Shown: positions 10,638-22,030, numbered from the stretch's first letter. The stretch is 64,000 nt of DNA from Anthoceros angustus (GCA_010909165.1 MU008151.1:248001-312000); one strand, 5' to 3'. The notes: a model not told the origin generated them from the sequence alone. Numbers and translations: made by a program.

Positions 10638-13240
10638 CCAACAACAACAAAAACTTTATTTATGTCCACTAAGGATGGAAGAACCATCATGGGATGATAG
10701 TAACAGAAAAGAGGTTTAAAACCGAGTACACTTACGCACGTCGAACTAGAGAAGCGGTGCATGAGGGAAGCGTAAAAGAAGGCAAAGACTACAAGGAGTC
10801 CAACAAGGACTGCCAAGATCAAGAAGCTCGAGAGACATAGTCCAGAGCCTAGGAATGTGGAAAGAAAAAATCTGAGCGAGAAGCCGCACATTCAAAAGAA
10901 GAGAGTAACGAGACCGAATATCGGCATAGGGACAATAAAAGAGGAAGTGTGATTGATTCGGGATCCAAGGAGCAAAGCTTGCATCCTATCGTCTTGGGAG
11001 GGGTAGGCTTGAGCCAGCGGTCGGTCTCAATCCGGAGGTGGTGGGAGCTAACGAAATTGACCTATGAGTGTGCGGAGTTTGAAGGAAAGGTGGCAGGCGG
11101 GGTAGGAAATTTACGAGGGAGGATTAACTCGGAGCTCTCGTCTTTGTAAAAGCGGAGTCTAGAAGTGAGAGGGGAAAAGGAAAGAGGGGACCAGTGAGGC
11201 GAAGGTATCTTAATTTAAGGGCCTGCGAATGGAGTGGTTGGGGGATGTGAGAAAGGGGAGTTGGGAGGAGGGAGAGGGCCAAGGGGAGTCGAAAAGGTTC
11301 AAACTCGAATCTTCTAAGCGGTTGGCAGCTTGAGAAAGCCAAAGAAAAGAAGCTTGTGGGTCAAGATTGAGCCGAGCGGGAGGACCTAAAGGCAAGGAGG
11401 AGGTAAGGGGATCCAAAATGGGATTAGCAATATCAAGGAGGTGGAGGCGGTAAAGAAAGGATGAGAGACGAAAAAGGCCATCAAGTTCGAGGGAAAGGCT
11501 GCAAATTCGTAAAGGAGGATGGGTAATGGAGTCACGCTTACAAGCAATGTGAGCGGAGAAAGGAAGATTGAACCCTTTCCACCTTCGCCCAAGAAGAAGG
11601 GAAAGATCCGGCCCCAAATTTCAGCGCCATACAAGGCGGAGGGAATTACCATAGTGTTGAACCGCTCAAGATTGATATCACGAATTCATCACAGCAAAAC
11701 GGCGAAGAGCCCATCCCCTTGGTAGCGCGGGAGGAGGCGGAGGAGGTCCAGTTAAATTTAGGACCGAAAATAGTGATACCCAGATAAGTATAGGATCGAA
11801 CCATCTCCACCTTCTGACCATCATAATAAAATTTGCAATCACCCTTGTTATCCCGAGTGTTGAACCGCATAATCTTGGTCTTGCGCAGATTGACAAAGAG
11901 ACCCTTGGTTTTGCAAAAAAGGGATAAAACATCCAGTTGCAGGCCCTCTGGGGAATGAGGTAAAAGAACAATATTATCCGCATATAGGAGGATAGGAATA
12001 TTTTCCAGAAATAGCCGAGCACTAGGGTCGCCACATCGAAGAAGCCATTCCTCAAGCTCATCAATATACAATCCAAAGAGATTTGGGGACAAAGGGTCGC
12101 GAACGCCAAGTTGGATAGGGATCCGTGGGAAGACAAACCACGGGAGTCTTGATTCGAGCAAAGACCCTTTGTAGAGAAGGGTAGCAAGATGCCACAAATG
12201 AGGAGGCATCTTAAGAGATTGAAGTCTCAAACAACTTATCCCAAGGCATGAGTTGAAAGCACGCTTAAAGTCAACAAAACAACGATGACGTGCTTCTTCG
12301 GATGTCGAGCCCCTTCAACAATAGCCCGGAGGGTAAAAGATGATCCAAAGTATTCAGGCCGGGCAGAAACAGCCGAGCACCTTAGCCTCCTCAGAAGTAG
12401 TCAAGATCTCCAAACTAGAGCTAAAGATCTTAGCATAGATAGACTCCACGGTGATAAATCGGTAATTAGAAGGGAGATAAGGGTGACCTTGAGAATGGAG
12501 TGGATATCATTCTCACACCAAGGATCGAAACCGAAAGACAAAGCATCATTAAACAGAGAGGCAAGATGCGAGGAGAAGGAGGTAGAGTCAAGAACCGGAA
12601 TAAATCCCGGGGATACCATTAGGGTCGATGGTGTACCACGAGCTTGACAGCACGGGCAACTAGATTGGCGTGAAAACCCGAGACCGTGATCGAGGAATCA
12701 GGCAAGGAGGCAGAGGGATGTGGTAAAGACTATGAACATAGGAGAGGAGTTCAGAGTGGCTTTGAGAAGAATGGGTGAGCGGGTGTGGAATTCCTTCCAA
12801 AAGGCGTAGCCACCGGGGCGTTGACAGAGATAAGACGGTGTGTTCAGCTTGGATGAATTGGGACTTTTTCATGGAGATGAAGGCTTTGTAAGGCTTGTCA
12901 GTGGCTTTGTAAAGAGCAGAATGATGGGATCCGGGGAGGAGATTAAGTTGGCGCAAAGTGAGATGCAATTGAGAGCGCATGCGCTTACAATCCGCATTAA
13001 ACCAGGGATGGCGGGGGGTTGGTTTGCACGGGGAGGATGGCAAAATTTGAAAGGAAAAGTGGAGGGGGCAGAGGTGAGAACAGCAGAGGCGGAAGTGGCA
13101 GCGCGACAAGAAAAGGGGAGGGTGGGGGAATGGAAGCAAGGGAATGGAACCACTCGGCCAAAGCTTCTACTTGCAAAAAAAGAGGTGAATCGTAAAGATG
13201 TAACGCCGATAACCATTGAGGAGCTCCACGGTGGGCTACC
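10638..13240 (-). mobile_element. 5'-truncated L1-type LINE with (TTG)n tail
   Basis: This is the same family as the large LINE at 32.9-50.1 kb, on the opposite strand. It keeps the linker between endonuclease and reverse transcriptase, the reverse transcriptase, the C-terminal part, and the 3' terminus GGTTCTTCCATCCTTAGTGG...AAATAAAG followed by TTG repeats at about 10,640. The 5' end is lost near 13,200-13,245, where homology to the plus-strand copy fades and sequence upstream of the His/Pro-rich gene begins. It lacks ORF1 and the endonuclease, so it is non-autonomous. Confidence 0.85.
11646..12230 (-). pseudogene. LINE reverse transcriptase fragment
   Basis: A 194-codon open stretch contains DPLSPNLFGLYIDELEEWL, the motif around RT block 4, and ILLYADNIVL, the catalytic [F/Y]xDD box with the second Asp changed to Asn (YADN). 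The loss of that metal-binding Asp would inactivate the enzyme. Further on, KTKIMRFN and SYTYLGITI are typical of blocks 6-7 (T-K-x2-F, YLG) of non-LTR reverse transcriptases. The frame is interrupted on both sides by frameshifts. A homologous region with YMDD in place of YADN lies at 46.1-46.4 kb. Confidence 0.85.
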
Positions 13241-13650
13241 AAGTCCGTCCTCGAGGAGCTCCCACTGTGGCTACCAAGTCAGCCTCGGGAAAGCAAACAT
13301 GTTGGTTTCCACGAGCCCGCGGGATTCGCACCAGAGCGCAGCGATGGTGGGATTCGCAGCAATCGCGACAGACACGGGCACTAAACTCACGTGCACCTCC
13401 GGATGCTTGATTTCCGGAAAATGCCCAAGAATCAGCGAGGTCAGCCTGGCTTGCCATCGGTTCCCGCGCTGTAGCAGCAGAAACTCTGGCCGGCCGTGGA
13501 CCAGCCTTGCACCAACCTTGCGGCCTACTGTATATGATGCCAGTGTCCACCTCCACACCTCCATTCCACTGCACTGCTCCTCTCTTCCCACAGCCTTCCT
13601 TCCAGCACCAACCTCGCAGCTCCCTGAGGTCGACGCGGAGCCCATCCGAC

Positions 13651-14972
13651 ATGGAGCGGCCCGCATCGTCCCGCTCCCATTCCCGCCGCCCGCCATCCCC
13701 ATCTCCATCGCCTCTGCTCCTCCTGCTCCTCCTTCTGGCGCTCGCCGGCCTGGCCAAGTCGGCGGCTCAACCGGTGGAGGGGTCTCGCTCAACGCCTGGG
13801 CCGACGCCGACCAGGTCCATGTGTCGCAGGTGGACCCGGATCTGGGCACCGTCTGGCCGCACGGGAGGGTGGAGCAAACGCAGCCGACCCTGACGTCGTG
13901 GGGTCGCTGGGGTGACGGTGAAGGTGATCACGAAGGCGGTGGGCGTGGCAGCAAGTGGTTTGCCCGGCTCCCGTTCTGCCGGGGCCGGGTGTGGGTCGCG
14001 CTGAAGCCGAGCAGCAAGACGGATCCCGCATCCTGCCCCGCCGGCGCTGTGGAAACGACCTCGTCGTGCGGGTTCACGGCATGCACCAAGCTCGCCCCCG
14101 GGTGGCACGGCAAGCGGCTCGCGGAGCAGAGACGGGCGTACGACGAGGTCCTGGTCGACTCGGTGGGCGTTTTCAGCCATGGCAGCTTTCCTGCGCGACA
14201 TCATCACGGGCATCATCACCCCCACCGGAAGCACGCCCCCGCGCCCACGCCTGCTCACTCTCCAGCTCCATCGCCCATGCATCATCACCACAAGGCGCCT
14301 GCTCCATCGCCAGTCCATCACCACAAGACGCCGGCTCCGTCGCCTGTGCATCACCACAAGGCGCCGCCTCCATCGCCGGCTCACCACCACAAGGCGCCCA
14401 CGCCGGCTCCGTCGCCAGCAGCCCATCAGCACAAGGCGCCGGCTCCGTCGCCAGCCCATCACCGCAAGGCGCCGGCTGCATCGCCAGCCCATCACCACAA
14501 GGCGCCGGCTCCATCGCCAGTCCATCACCACCAAGTTCCGGCTCCAGCTCCTGCGCATGGTCACGGTCATGGGCACCATGCTCCGTCGCCTCGTAGTCAC
14601 CATTACTCCAGATCGTTGCAATTGTCGGAGGTGTCGCGGCCCAGCAACTGGCATCATCCTTATTCCGAAGCTCCTGAGCATGGCGAGCATCCTCATGAGC
14701 ATCTCGAGCACCCGCATCAGCCGGGGCATCCTCATCCCCACGGCGGGCCAGCCAAGGCTCCAGTGCCCCCGCACCACGGCGACAACAGCTGCAACACCAA
14801 GTGGACGGTGGAGGGCAACGTCATCGAGGTGATGGACTACTCCAAGGAGGAACCCATGAAAGACTCCGCTTGGGAGGACAAGCCGGGCTGCAAGTTGGTT
14901 TCCAAGAACGAGGGAAATTGGCTTCTGGTATGTGTGAAATGTGCAGACGTGCCCTCCGGTAGCTACCCGTAG
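13651..14972 (+). CDS. Secreted His/Pro-rich arabinogalactan/extensin-like protein (frameshift after the signal peptide)
   Basis: The ATG at 13,651 opens a frame with a strong signal peptide: a Ser/Pro/Arg-rich start, then a run of Leu and LALAGLAKSAAQ. Near 13,770-13,785 the continuation moves to another frame, in which the rest is open to a stop at 14,970. That body has a Cys-containing region (about 14,030-14,120: CPAGAVETTSSCGF, TACTKLAPGW), a block of about nine His/Lys/Ala/Pro repeats such as HHHKAPAPSP (14,195-14,570), a His/Glu/Pro linker, and a C-terminal Cys domain with WTVEGN, VMDYSKEE and LLVCVKC. AP/SP dipeptides are arabinogalactan glycomodules; His clusters could bind metal. 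The whole arrangement resembles chimeric cell-wall glycoproteins, but I do not recognise the Cys domains. A short unspliced intron, an assembly error or a disabling mutation could explain the frame change. Confidence 0.6.
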
Positions 14973-15369
14973 GTGGCGAAGGCTATCGACAGCGGGGACG
15001 AGTCTGTCGAGTATGCTCTTCTTCCGTGAACTTGATGTCGATCCTAGTACCTACTGTTGATCGATAGGATCGGTTGTGGCCGTGCTGGATTATGAGCTTG
15101 TGCATCTTGCAAGCGACTGGCTTGATTGGAAGTTGAATTAAGAGAAGTGGATCCTGTGTCTCAAGATTGTCTGCTACCAGTCCCAACACGCGTTTAATGC
15201 CTACGCAACATTACATCTGGAGATAGGGTTTAGGGTTTGTTTGTTGGAAAGTGGACAGACAGGGCGACTTGCACCCTCTTGAGATAGGGCTTAGGGTTTA
15301 ATGTAGATGGCATGCAAGCCGCTGCCGTGAAATTGCTGTATGAGGAAGAAATGTTACTAACCGATGAAT

Positions 15370-15495
15370 AGCAATCCATTCCAAGCCTTCATCCACTTGG
15401 TCGATTCCATCTTCTTTAAGGTTAGGTTGCGGCTGCAAAGTGGCAGCTGGAGATCCCTTACAGGCTCCGGGTTTGTCTCCTGCTGGACAGAGGTT
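15370..15495 (-). repeat. Dispersed local repeat 1 (R1), inverted copy
   Basis: Reverse-oriented copy of a sequence that also occurs at about 3,410-3,560, 5,880-6,010, 20,440-20,570, 22,135-22,275 and 25,375-25,520. Shared landmarks are CCAGCAGGAAACAAA, AGCCTGTAAGGGATCTCCAG and CACCCTCAAGGCTG. I see no coding in it. Confidence 0.7.
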
Positions 15496-15499
15496 CAGG

Positions 15500-16100
15500 T
15501 TCAGAGCCCAGCAGCAAGTCGGTCACCTGCCCTGCCGGATCCGTGCAGACCAATTCGTGGTGCGGATTCACGACCTGCACCCAGCTCGCCCCTGGGTGGC
15601 GCGGCAAGCGGCTTGCGGAGAAGAAACAGCCATATTCGCCAGGCAAGGGCAGGGGCCCGCACAAGGCTCCGGCTCCATCGCCTCGCCCGCCGTGGCCAGC
15701 GCCCAATTAAGGCTCCGACTCCAGCCCCAGGTATCGCTGCCCAGCAGTTGGCGTCATCCTTATTCGGAAGCGGTAGCTCGTGAGCATGCCGAACATCCTC
15801 AATACGAGCATCCTGAGCATCCCGAAAATCTGCACCCTTGGTATCCTCATCCCCAGGGCGGCTCAGGTAAGGACCCAGTGACCCAGCACCATGGCGATGA
15901 GATCTGCAAGTCCAAGTGGGCCGTGCAGGGGAACGTCGAAATCCAAGTCATGGACTACTCCTTTGTTGAAGGAGAAACCCGTGGAGGACAAGTCAGACTG
16001 TAAGTGGGTTCCCAACAAAGAGGATAATTCGCTTCTGGTTTGTGTGAAATGCAGACGAGCCTCCAGTGGCTACCCGTCCGAGGTGAAGACTGCCGAGAGC
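15500..16100 (+). pseudogene. Decayed second copy of the His/Pro-rich protein gene
   Basis: The order of parts matches the gene at 13.65-14.97 kb: the Cys region (CPAGSVQTNSWCGF then CTQLAPGW), a shortened proline-rich part with few His repeats and an early stop, WRHPYSEA, the His/Glu/Pro linker, and the C-terminal Cys domain (SKWAVQGNV, VMDYS, LLVCVKC). It is spread over three frames. The signal-peptide half is absent and is replaced by a copy of a dispersed local repeat (about 15,370-15,490). Tandem duplication followed by loss is the simplest reading. Confidence 0.75.
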
Positions 16101-16104
16101 GGCG

Positions 16105-16322
16105 ACCAGCCTGGCTTAGGCCAAATGGACACACATTTATAAGAACGCCGTGATTAAGCATCCTGAGCTCAGATGGGTACTTAGATGGGGTGCCTAAAGG
16201 AGTGGATGCCCTTGGTGCAAGTAGCTTAGGCACACCATGGTACAAGTGGCTTAAGTACCAAGTCCCATGACGGAAATCCTTCCTTAGTGGACTGAAATAA
16301 AATTCTTCTTCTTCTTCTGTTG
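16105..16322 (+). mobile_element. SINE-like retroposon with (TTC)n tail
   Basis: About 215 bases from GGCTTAGGCCAAATGGACAC to a TTCTTC tail. A second copy is at 57,195-57,400 and an inverted partial copy is at 10,255-10,320. It has no coding capacity. The 3' end, CCTTAGTGGACTGAAATAAA then (TTC)n, closely resembles the 3' end of the window's LINE, CCTTAGTGGACATAAATAAA then (TTG)n, as expected if this element uses the LINE's reverse transcriptase. No clear pol III A/B boxes were seen in the head. Confidence 0.65.
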
Positions 16323-17460
16323 AGAATCCTCTGCCGTCTTCATGATGTGGACTCGCAGTAGTTTACATCGACTGAGCTAAGAAGAGAAAAGAATAAGCTA
16401 AGGATATGATCCGTTTTGGCTTGTGCAACTTGCAAGCGCTTTGCTTCATTGCGATTAGAATGAAGAGCGTTGGCTCAGTCCTTATACATTTGTTAGAACT
16501 AAATAAGTAATGGTTTTGGAATTCAAGGCCTTAATCCCACGATTTCAATAAACTTTGGCTGTTGGCTGTTAACCTACTTGATCTTTGACCTTCAGTTTAT
16601 ATTTAAATATATAAGCTTTGGCTTTCTGCTTTCTATCTCTTGGATTTCTGAACGTGGGCTTTAGTCTTGTACCTCTTGACTTTCTTAATAATACATTCTC
16701 AGGATATTCTCGGTTTCATGAGAAGCTCTTCATAGAGCTTTCGATCATCAGCAGAACAACCTGAATTGCGGCAAGAGTTTTAATCTTGTAAGCTGCACGA
16801 GCTCTTAGCTTTGATGTAAGTCCGATAAAGCCTCTTGTATCCGAATGTCGAATGCGAGGATGCGCATACCTTGAATTTCAATAGGTTCAATCAAGAGGTG
16901 GATTCAGCTAAACCAGGAGCGGAGCAAGAGCAAGATATAGGATGGGTCTTTTCAGGGTAACAATATTTTGTGAGCTGCTGAATAGTCCGTGGATGGGCAA
17001 ACAGGCGTGGCGATCCAGTGGCTACTAAACATACAGCTGACTTGTGTATTTATGGCACGACAAGTTCAAGCTGTCACTGAATGTGAGTTCTTCCTAAACA
17101 CTCACCATGCGCGTTTTTTCCATCGCGATGTTGGTTCCAATCACGTTGGAGGTTATGAAGGAATGGGTGTTGAGCAATTTCTTGAGGTTTGCATCACAAA
17201 AGTTACTGAACCCTGTAACTGTTTGGGTAACATTCAGATTACTTCTGCTACTGGTGCCAAGTGTATATGAAGGCGTCACATACCAACTGAAAGACAAGGG
17301 TTCAGACGTGCATAGTTTCTCCCTGAAGTCAGGTATGCGCATATCAAAGGACCAATGGAAAGGAGAAAAAGTTCCTCTCGTTCCTCGTCCCGGTTGCAAA
17401 GCAAAGCTGAGCTGTAGGCGGTTGTAGTGTTTCATCCAATCCGTTCAAATTCCTGCCGCT
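16323..17460. other. Intergenic DNA
   Basis: No gene that I recognise. A 93-codon open frame at 16,989-17,270 and a 106-codon one at 17,107-17,427 overlap in different frames and show no known motif. The first part is AT-rich. Confidence 0.5.
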
Positions 17461-17697
17461 GAGTGAACTTCAAACCCCGACAGTCGATCTGGGTAACTTG
17501 CCGGATATTTGTGGAATTTGGAGCTCGAAAACCAGCGACAGTACAAGAATATGGGAAGCCGAACGGGATGCACCGAATTGAATGGGCCACGGAATACCTT
17601 TGTTACTCCAAGGTTCAAGATTGCAGTGAAGAAATCTGCTGTAACCCGGAGACTTCATCGAGAGCTGCCTGTACAGGCCGAATGGAGGCACGTCGAC

Positions 17698-19185
17698 ATG
17701 GCCGAGACAAGCAGCGATGAGATGATCCTGGCAGTAGAGAGAGCGCTGGGGGAGGAGCTGGAGTGGACAGATCCACCTCGAAACAAACCCGATTGGAAAC
17801 ATAGCGATAGCGACTCAGATGGAGCGGGAAGCGTGTACACAAGCGGATCCGACTCCGATTCGCGCTCGAGCGAGAACGTGCTTGTGGAGCAGCCGTGGTG
17901 CTTCATGCTGGTGCAGCCCGGCATGGCCGACCGGTGGAAGGTGATGGCTCCCGGGAGGCCACGCGGCTGTGGCTTCACGACCCGAGAATCCCAATCCGCT
18001 GTGGTACTGGGTGCCCGTGGACAGGGTGGAGTCTGCCATCCGCCGGATCCAGCCGCTCACCCCGGCCTCCTACATGGTGGGGCTCTACCCGCCGCGCGGC
18101 CCGGCTCATGTCCAGTTACCTGGTGGGCGATCCCAGCCACCCGACGACCTGGAAGGAGATCCAGTGCCAACCTGAGCTGCAGTCGCCCAACTCCCAGGAG
18201 CACGTGTTCGCGCACTTGCTCACCCTGCCCAGTTTCCTGGACTTCCGCATTCTGGAGTTCGGGGCTGTGGAGAATCCGCGCACCGGGGCTGTGACCATCA
18301 GGGTTGCAACGCACATCACCAGCGTGGAGAAGTGGTGCCGGATCGGAGATGACCACAGCCGGCAGGAGAATCGAAGGCCCCGGCCCATCCAGTGCGCCGG
18401 CGGTCAGAAACGTGGGCCAATTCATCTCCAGCTGCGTGAAGGGGAGGATGGTGTACATCGCCATCGTCACCCGCCGTCAGGGCAGCAGCAGGGGTTGGTG
18501 CAGGTGTGGATGTACAGCTGGGAGGAGAAGGCGTTCGCGGAGTACATCGAGGCGATGGGATGGCAGAACGACCCGAAGCTGGGGAAGGCGGTGTGGGAGA
18601 CGTTCCAGCTACTGTTCGACTACAACACCGAGATGCTGATGATCTGGGCCGGATGGACGGAGGACGAGTTGTATACCGGGGCGGTGGACAGGAATGCGAA
18701 GTGGATGGTGAGAAGATTCGGGAGGCTGAAGTTGGACAATATCGCCGGGAAGTGGGTGCTGGAACGGGAGGAGGAGGGTTCCAAGATCAAGGACGCGGGC
18801 TTCTACTTCAGCCAGCCGTGCTATGCGTCGGATCAGGGCGGGACGTACAGATATTCCCGACCTGGAATAGGGATTATGTGAGTAGCAGGAAGAGTAACCA
18901 CGGGAACTGGGGTTCGACGATTCGGATGGATCCTGGCACTGCCCTATCCTCCCGACGTGTACTTGTCCACTCTGAGGAGGAGGAAGCTGGAGAGTGCGTG
19001 TGCATTGGGAGTTTCTGGCCCAAGTCGGAGACATTGGTAAAATTCACAGGCTGCAGGAGGTTATCCTGCTTTGGTATAAACGTCGGAGACGATAGATCTG
19101 GAAGACGAGGACACGGAACGGCAAAGGGAACGAGGGAAGATGAAAGAACTAGCGAATGGGTAGTGGGCGGTGTGTAGCGAGAAGG
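17698..19185 (+). pseudogene. Frameshifted paralogue of the 23-kb gene
   Basis: The start ATGGCCGAGA at 17,698 sits in the same leader context as the gene at 23,133 (GTCGACATGGCC). The first 85 or so codons align well (SSDEMIL.VERALGE, GAGSVYTSGSDSDS, VLVEQPWCFMLVQPGMA.RW), then a one-base loss at about 17,952 shifts the frame. Homology resumes in another frame at about 18,085 (RRAARLMSSYLVGDPS), is lost again at about 18,345-18,475, and returns (SGQQQGLVQVWMYSWEEKAF) up to about 18,830. At least four frameshifts make a functional protein unlikely, unless several are sequencing errors. It probably arose with the 23-kb gene by local duplication. Confidence 0.8.
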
Positions 19186-19189
19186 ACGA

Positions 19190-19586
19190 GTAATTGTGGG
19201 CAGTATTATCACCTCCGTTGGTCGTAATCTTTGAGCGATTTGATTTCACAGAGCCAAACCGCCCTGGAAGTTTGCAGGATGAGGAGGAGGAGGATAGCAT
19301 CACCTATGTTACAATTTGGGTGGTCTCTTTCACAGGCCTGGGCAGCACGGTAGGCGTGCAGTACTCGAAGAATGATTGCACTGATGATGACGCAACCTTG
19401 GCCAATGTTAGCGGCGTGTCTGGGCATCACAATCATCCTAACTGTCCTTGGATCGCATTAGGTGAATAAGAAGAAGCACAAACCCGCGTTTTCCTAGTGC
19501 TTCCAGTTCCACCAGCTTCCTTCCCAAGTCCCAACATTGCTGCAATTCCAGCTTCCAGATTCCAGAGCTGACAGCTCACCTGAAAG
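19190..19586. other. Spacer between paralogue and dirigent-like gene
   Basis: A 91-codon open frame (19,194-19,469) shows no recognisable motif. Nothing else is seen. Confidence 0.4.
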
Positions 19587-20185
19587 CATGGCCACTTTAA
19601 AGCATGTGTGGGCAGGAGCTTCCGTCCTCGCCACGCTAGCGACATGCGTGCTGGCTGGTAGCGGCGATGCCGCCTTCCTTAGTCGGTCCCATCAACGGCG
19701 ACACCTTCACGGCGAAGCCTTTCAGCCTCGTTCTAGAATTCTAGTATCACCTCACCCCCTTCCGAGGAGGAGGTGGTGCCGCCGGTCGATCCGAACACAT
19801 TGTTCGGCGAAATCGACATGTACGACGTGCACCTCACCACCACGTCGGATCCCAACTCCCCGAGATCGCATGCGGCTATGCTACCTCTTCTTCGATGAAC
19901 CTTTGGAGTGCTCGGGCTACGAGAATAAGGTGACAAGGGTTTTCAACGACAACAGCGGCTTCCCAGCCAACAGCAGCATCAACGTGGAGGGATTTGGGCC
20001 TTGACATCCCGCCGGCAGGTTACAGCTACACCGTGGTGGGAGGAACCGGCGCTTTCGCCGGTGCTTAGAGGAGTCTTTACCGACATAGTGTTCTCCTTCA
20101 ACGCCACTGCAGAAATGCTCCAGAATGCAAGCATTGTACAAGCTCGAATTTTTGTGCCGGCCTTCCTGCTGCAGCCAAGGTGAAC
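19587..20185 (+). pseudogene. Dirigent-like secreted protein gene, frameshifted
   Basis: The ATG at 19,587 begins a typical signal peptide (MATLKHVWAGASVLATLATC, VLAGSGDA). Downstream, pieces in different frames read as a dirigent / allene-oxide-cyclase-type beta-barrel: EIDMYDVHLTTTSDPNSP, then FNDNSGFPANSSINVEGFG, then GYSYTVVGGTGAFAGA, the last matching the GGTG(x)F(x)xARG signature of dirigent proteins. Dirigent proteins act in the apoplast and guide stereoselective phenoxy-radical coupling in lignan and related pathways. At least four frameshifts or stops occur between 19,690 and 20,070. Fragments of its 3' end recur at about 26,320-26,430 and 27,150-27,275. Confidence 0.6.
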
Positions 20186-20379
20186 ATTGGCAAATAATGT
20201 CAGTGATATAGTGGCAGCCTTCAACGAAAATGGTGCCTGCAGAGGCCAAGCCTCAGGAACTGCTACAGGGTTATAAAGCACAAAAAGCATGCCCGGGTTT
20301 CAAATGTTCCGGTGTGGAGCATTAACAACAGTCTACAAACGAGTAATGGGAGAGCTCGCCTGAGAGTTCCTGTGCTACC

Positions 20380-20890
20380 ACTAGGAGTTTCATAACGAAT
20401 CGTCCACAGACAACGCCTGCTAATCCATCCTCAAAACCCTGTCCAGCAGGAACGAAAACCCCGGAGCCTATAAGGATCTCCAACTCCACAGTGCAGGAAA
20501 CCAACCTAACCTAAAGTGGCTACAATTGACCAAGCAAACACACTCAAGGCTGCAGATGAAAGCTTGAAATGGATCCTTCCACACCCCAGTGGCACAGGCC
20601 ACTGAGCTGCATCGCTAGCCCAAGCCTACTCATGATTCGGAAACGTGCTCAAATTCCTTCTCCAACGCCCCTGGCGTCCGCTGGCAGGGGTCTGTGCCCC
20701 GAGCGTGGAACTCAACACCACCTCATGTGCCCACATCAGCAATGCTAACCAACTAGTGCTGCGGGTGGAACCTACTTCGCAAAGAAATAATGTCGGGACA
20801 ACAAAATCCAAGATTGCAATAACATAAATTTAACTCCCACGAGAGAAGTTGGGCCCTCAGCTTTCAAGTAGTCACTCTTCTTACCCAGGC
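20380..20890. repeat. R1 plus adjoining dispersed repeat
   Basis: Copy of the R1 repeat (about 20,440-20,570) followed by a segment with CAGCAATGCTAACCAACTAG and GGTGGAACC (20,730-20,830) that recurs at 25,605-25,700 and 26,475-26,560. No open frame with recognisable motifs. Confidence 0.7.
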
Positions 20891-20924
20891 CTTACCCACA
20901 AGGCATCTCCATTTGCTGATTATA

Positions 20925-21235
20925 TCCGCCTTGCACAATTAAGCCCATTGCAGGCCATGGGCTGTCTGAACCATTTTCAAAACGATGACCAATGAACCTT
21001 GCACAAGTATCAGAGCCCACCTGCTGGGCAGAACCAGGTTGAGCTGTCAACCTTGCACAATTATCTGAGCCCCCTGCTGGCCATGGGCCGAACCATGTTG
21101 AGCATGATCAACCTTGCACAATTATCTGAGCTTCCCTGCTGGCCATGGGCAGAACCAGGATGAACAATCAACCACCCCAGTCTGCAACAACAGAAGGAGA
21201 CATCTCTGCCAGGCATGTTATTGAATACATTATTT
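20925..21235. repeat. Dispersed repeat 2 (R2) with internal 60-bp tandem units
   Basis: Units of about 60 bases containing TTGCACAATTATCTGAGC, CCCTGCTGGCCATGGGC and AACAATCAACC are repeated three to four times, and the copy ends with CATCCCAGTCTGCAACAAC and TCTCTGCCAGGCATG. Whole copies also lie at about 25,950-26,265, 26,660-26,990 and 60,058-60,300. Confidence 0.8.
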
Positions 21236-21599
21236 AGGAGTTTCGAAACAGGAAAATAATGCAATTGCACACACCTTGAGAAGGCAAGCGAAAGTAACTT
21301 GGTTTCCCACAATAAAGCCTTCCTCCTCCATTTGTCCATATATTTTTGTTCCAGTGGTTCAATGCGAACCGAGTAATCCTGTGAGAGACGCTGTTAGAGA
21401 GGTCCTCAACTCTCAACAGCTTTTTCGTTCTTGGGTAATTAGGCGCCCCATGGCCAACCAAGCGACGATCCCTAACCAGTGCCAACGACAAGCTTGCTTC
21501 TTCCTTTGCCCCAACTCTTCGTTGCTTGCATTTGAAGAACTGGTCCATCATCCATTAGCTGACTTCACAGAGTACAGGTTCGGGAGTGTGGACATCACA

Positions 21600-22030
21600 G
21601 GACTTCAAGGTCAAGGCTTTTGAGAAGAACCAATTGCTTTCAGACTTACCTCCAAACTTGTAAGGAGTTACTACTGTAGTAGGTGACAGCTCTTCTCATC
21701 AGTCAGCAGGACTTGTGAGTTTAGCTATCTCGTGTGCAGTACCTGAGCCCAGATTTGCCAGACTTTGATGCTACAAATCGAGATTTGTACTACTAATAAA
21801 TGATTGACACTCGAACAACCTTACCATGTGCGTATGTACATGACAATGGTACCAGCCTGCCATGCTGGGCAGCTAATTCAATTCAATTTGATTTGATTGC
21901 GGTGATGTAGAAGATGTCCATTCCCAGCCATCATTCAACGAAGTGGTGCCTGCACAGACCAAGCCTTTAAGAATTGCTACAAAATAAAAAACCATAGAGT
22001 CCTTGCAATGTGTTTCTAATGTTCGGGTCT
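21600..22030 (+). repeat. Copy of the 3' flank of the 23-kb gene
   Basis: The stretch AGGAGTTACTACTGTAG... ...CTCATCAGTCAGCAGGACTT... ...CAGTACCTGAGCCCAGA parallels 24,890-25,060. It is followed by the same TGATTGACACTCGAACAACC motif. Here it is not preceded by the gene body, so the duplication carried only the 3' side, or the gene body was lost. Confidence 0.7.

Noticed and set aside
13150-13180. TGGCCGAGTGG on the minus strand as an A box marking a tRNA target at the 5' end of the minus-strand LINE
   Set aside because: In the LINE reading it is simply codons for LAEWFHSLA, and aligned LINE sequence seems to continue past it.
13767-14777. A 336-codon open frame opposite the His/Pro-rich gene
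   Set aside because: It consists of the complement of the His/Pro repeats (runs of Arg, Met, Val, Trp), a typical shadow of a biased coding strand.
15220-15300. TAGGGTTTAGGG as telomeric repeat
   Set aside because: Only two short isolated runs; more like telobox-type motifs than an interstitial telomere array.
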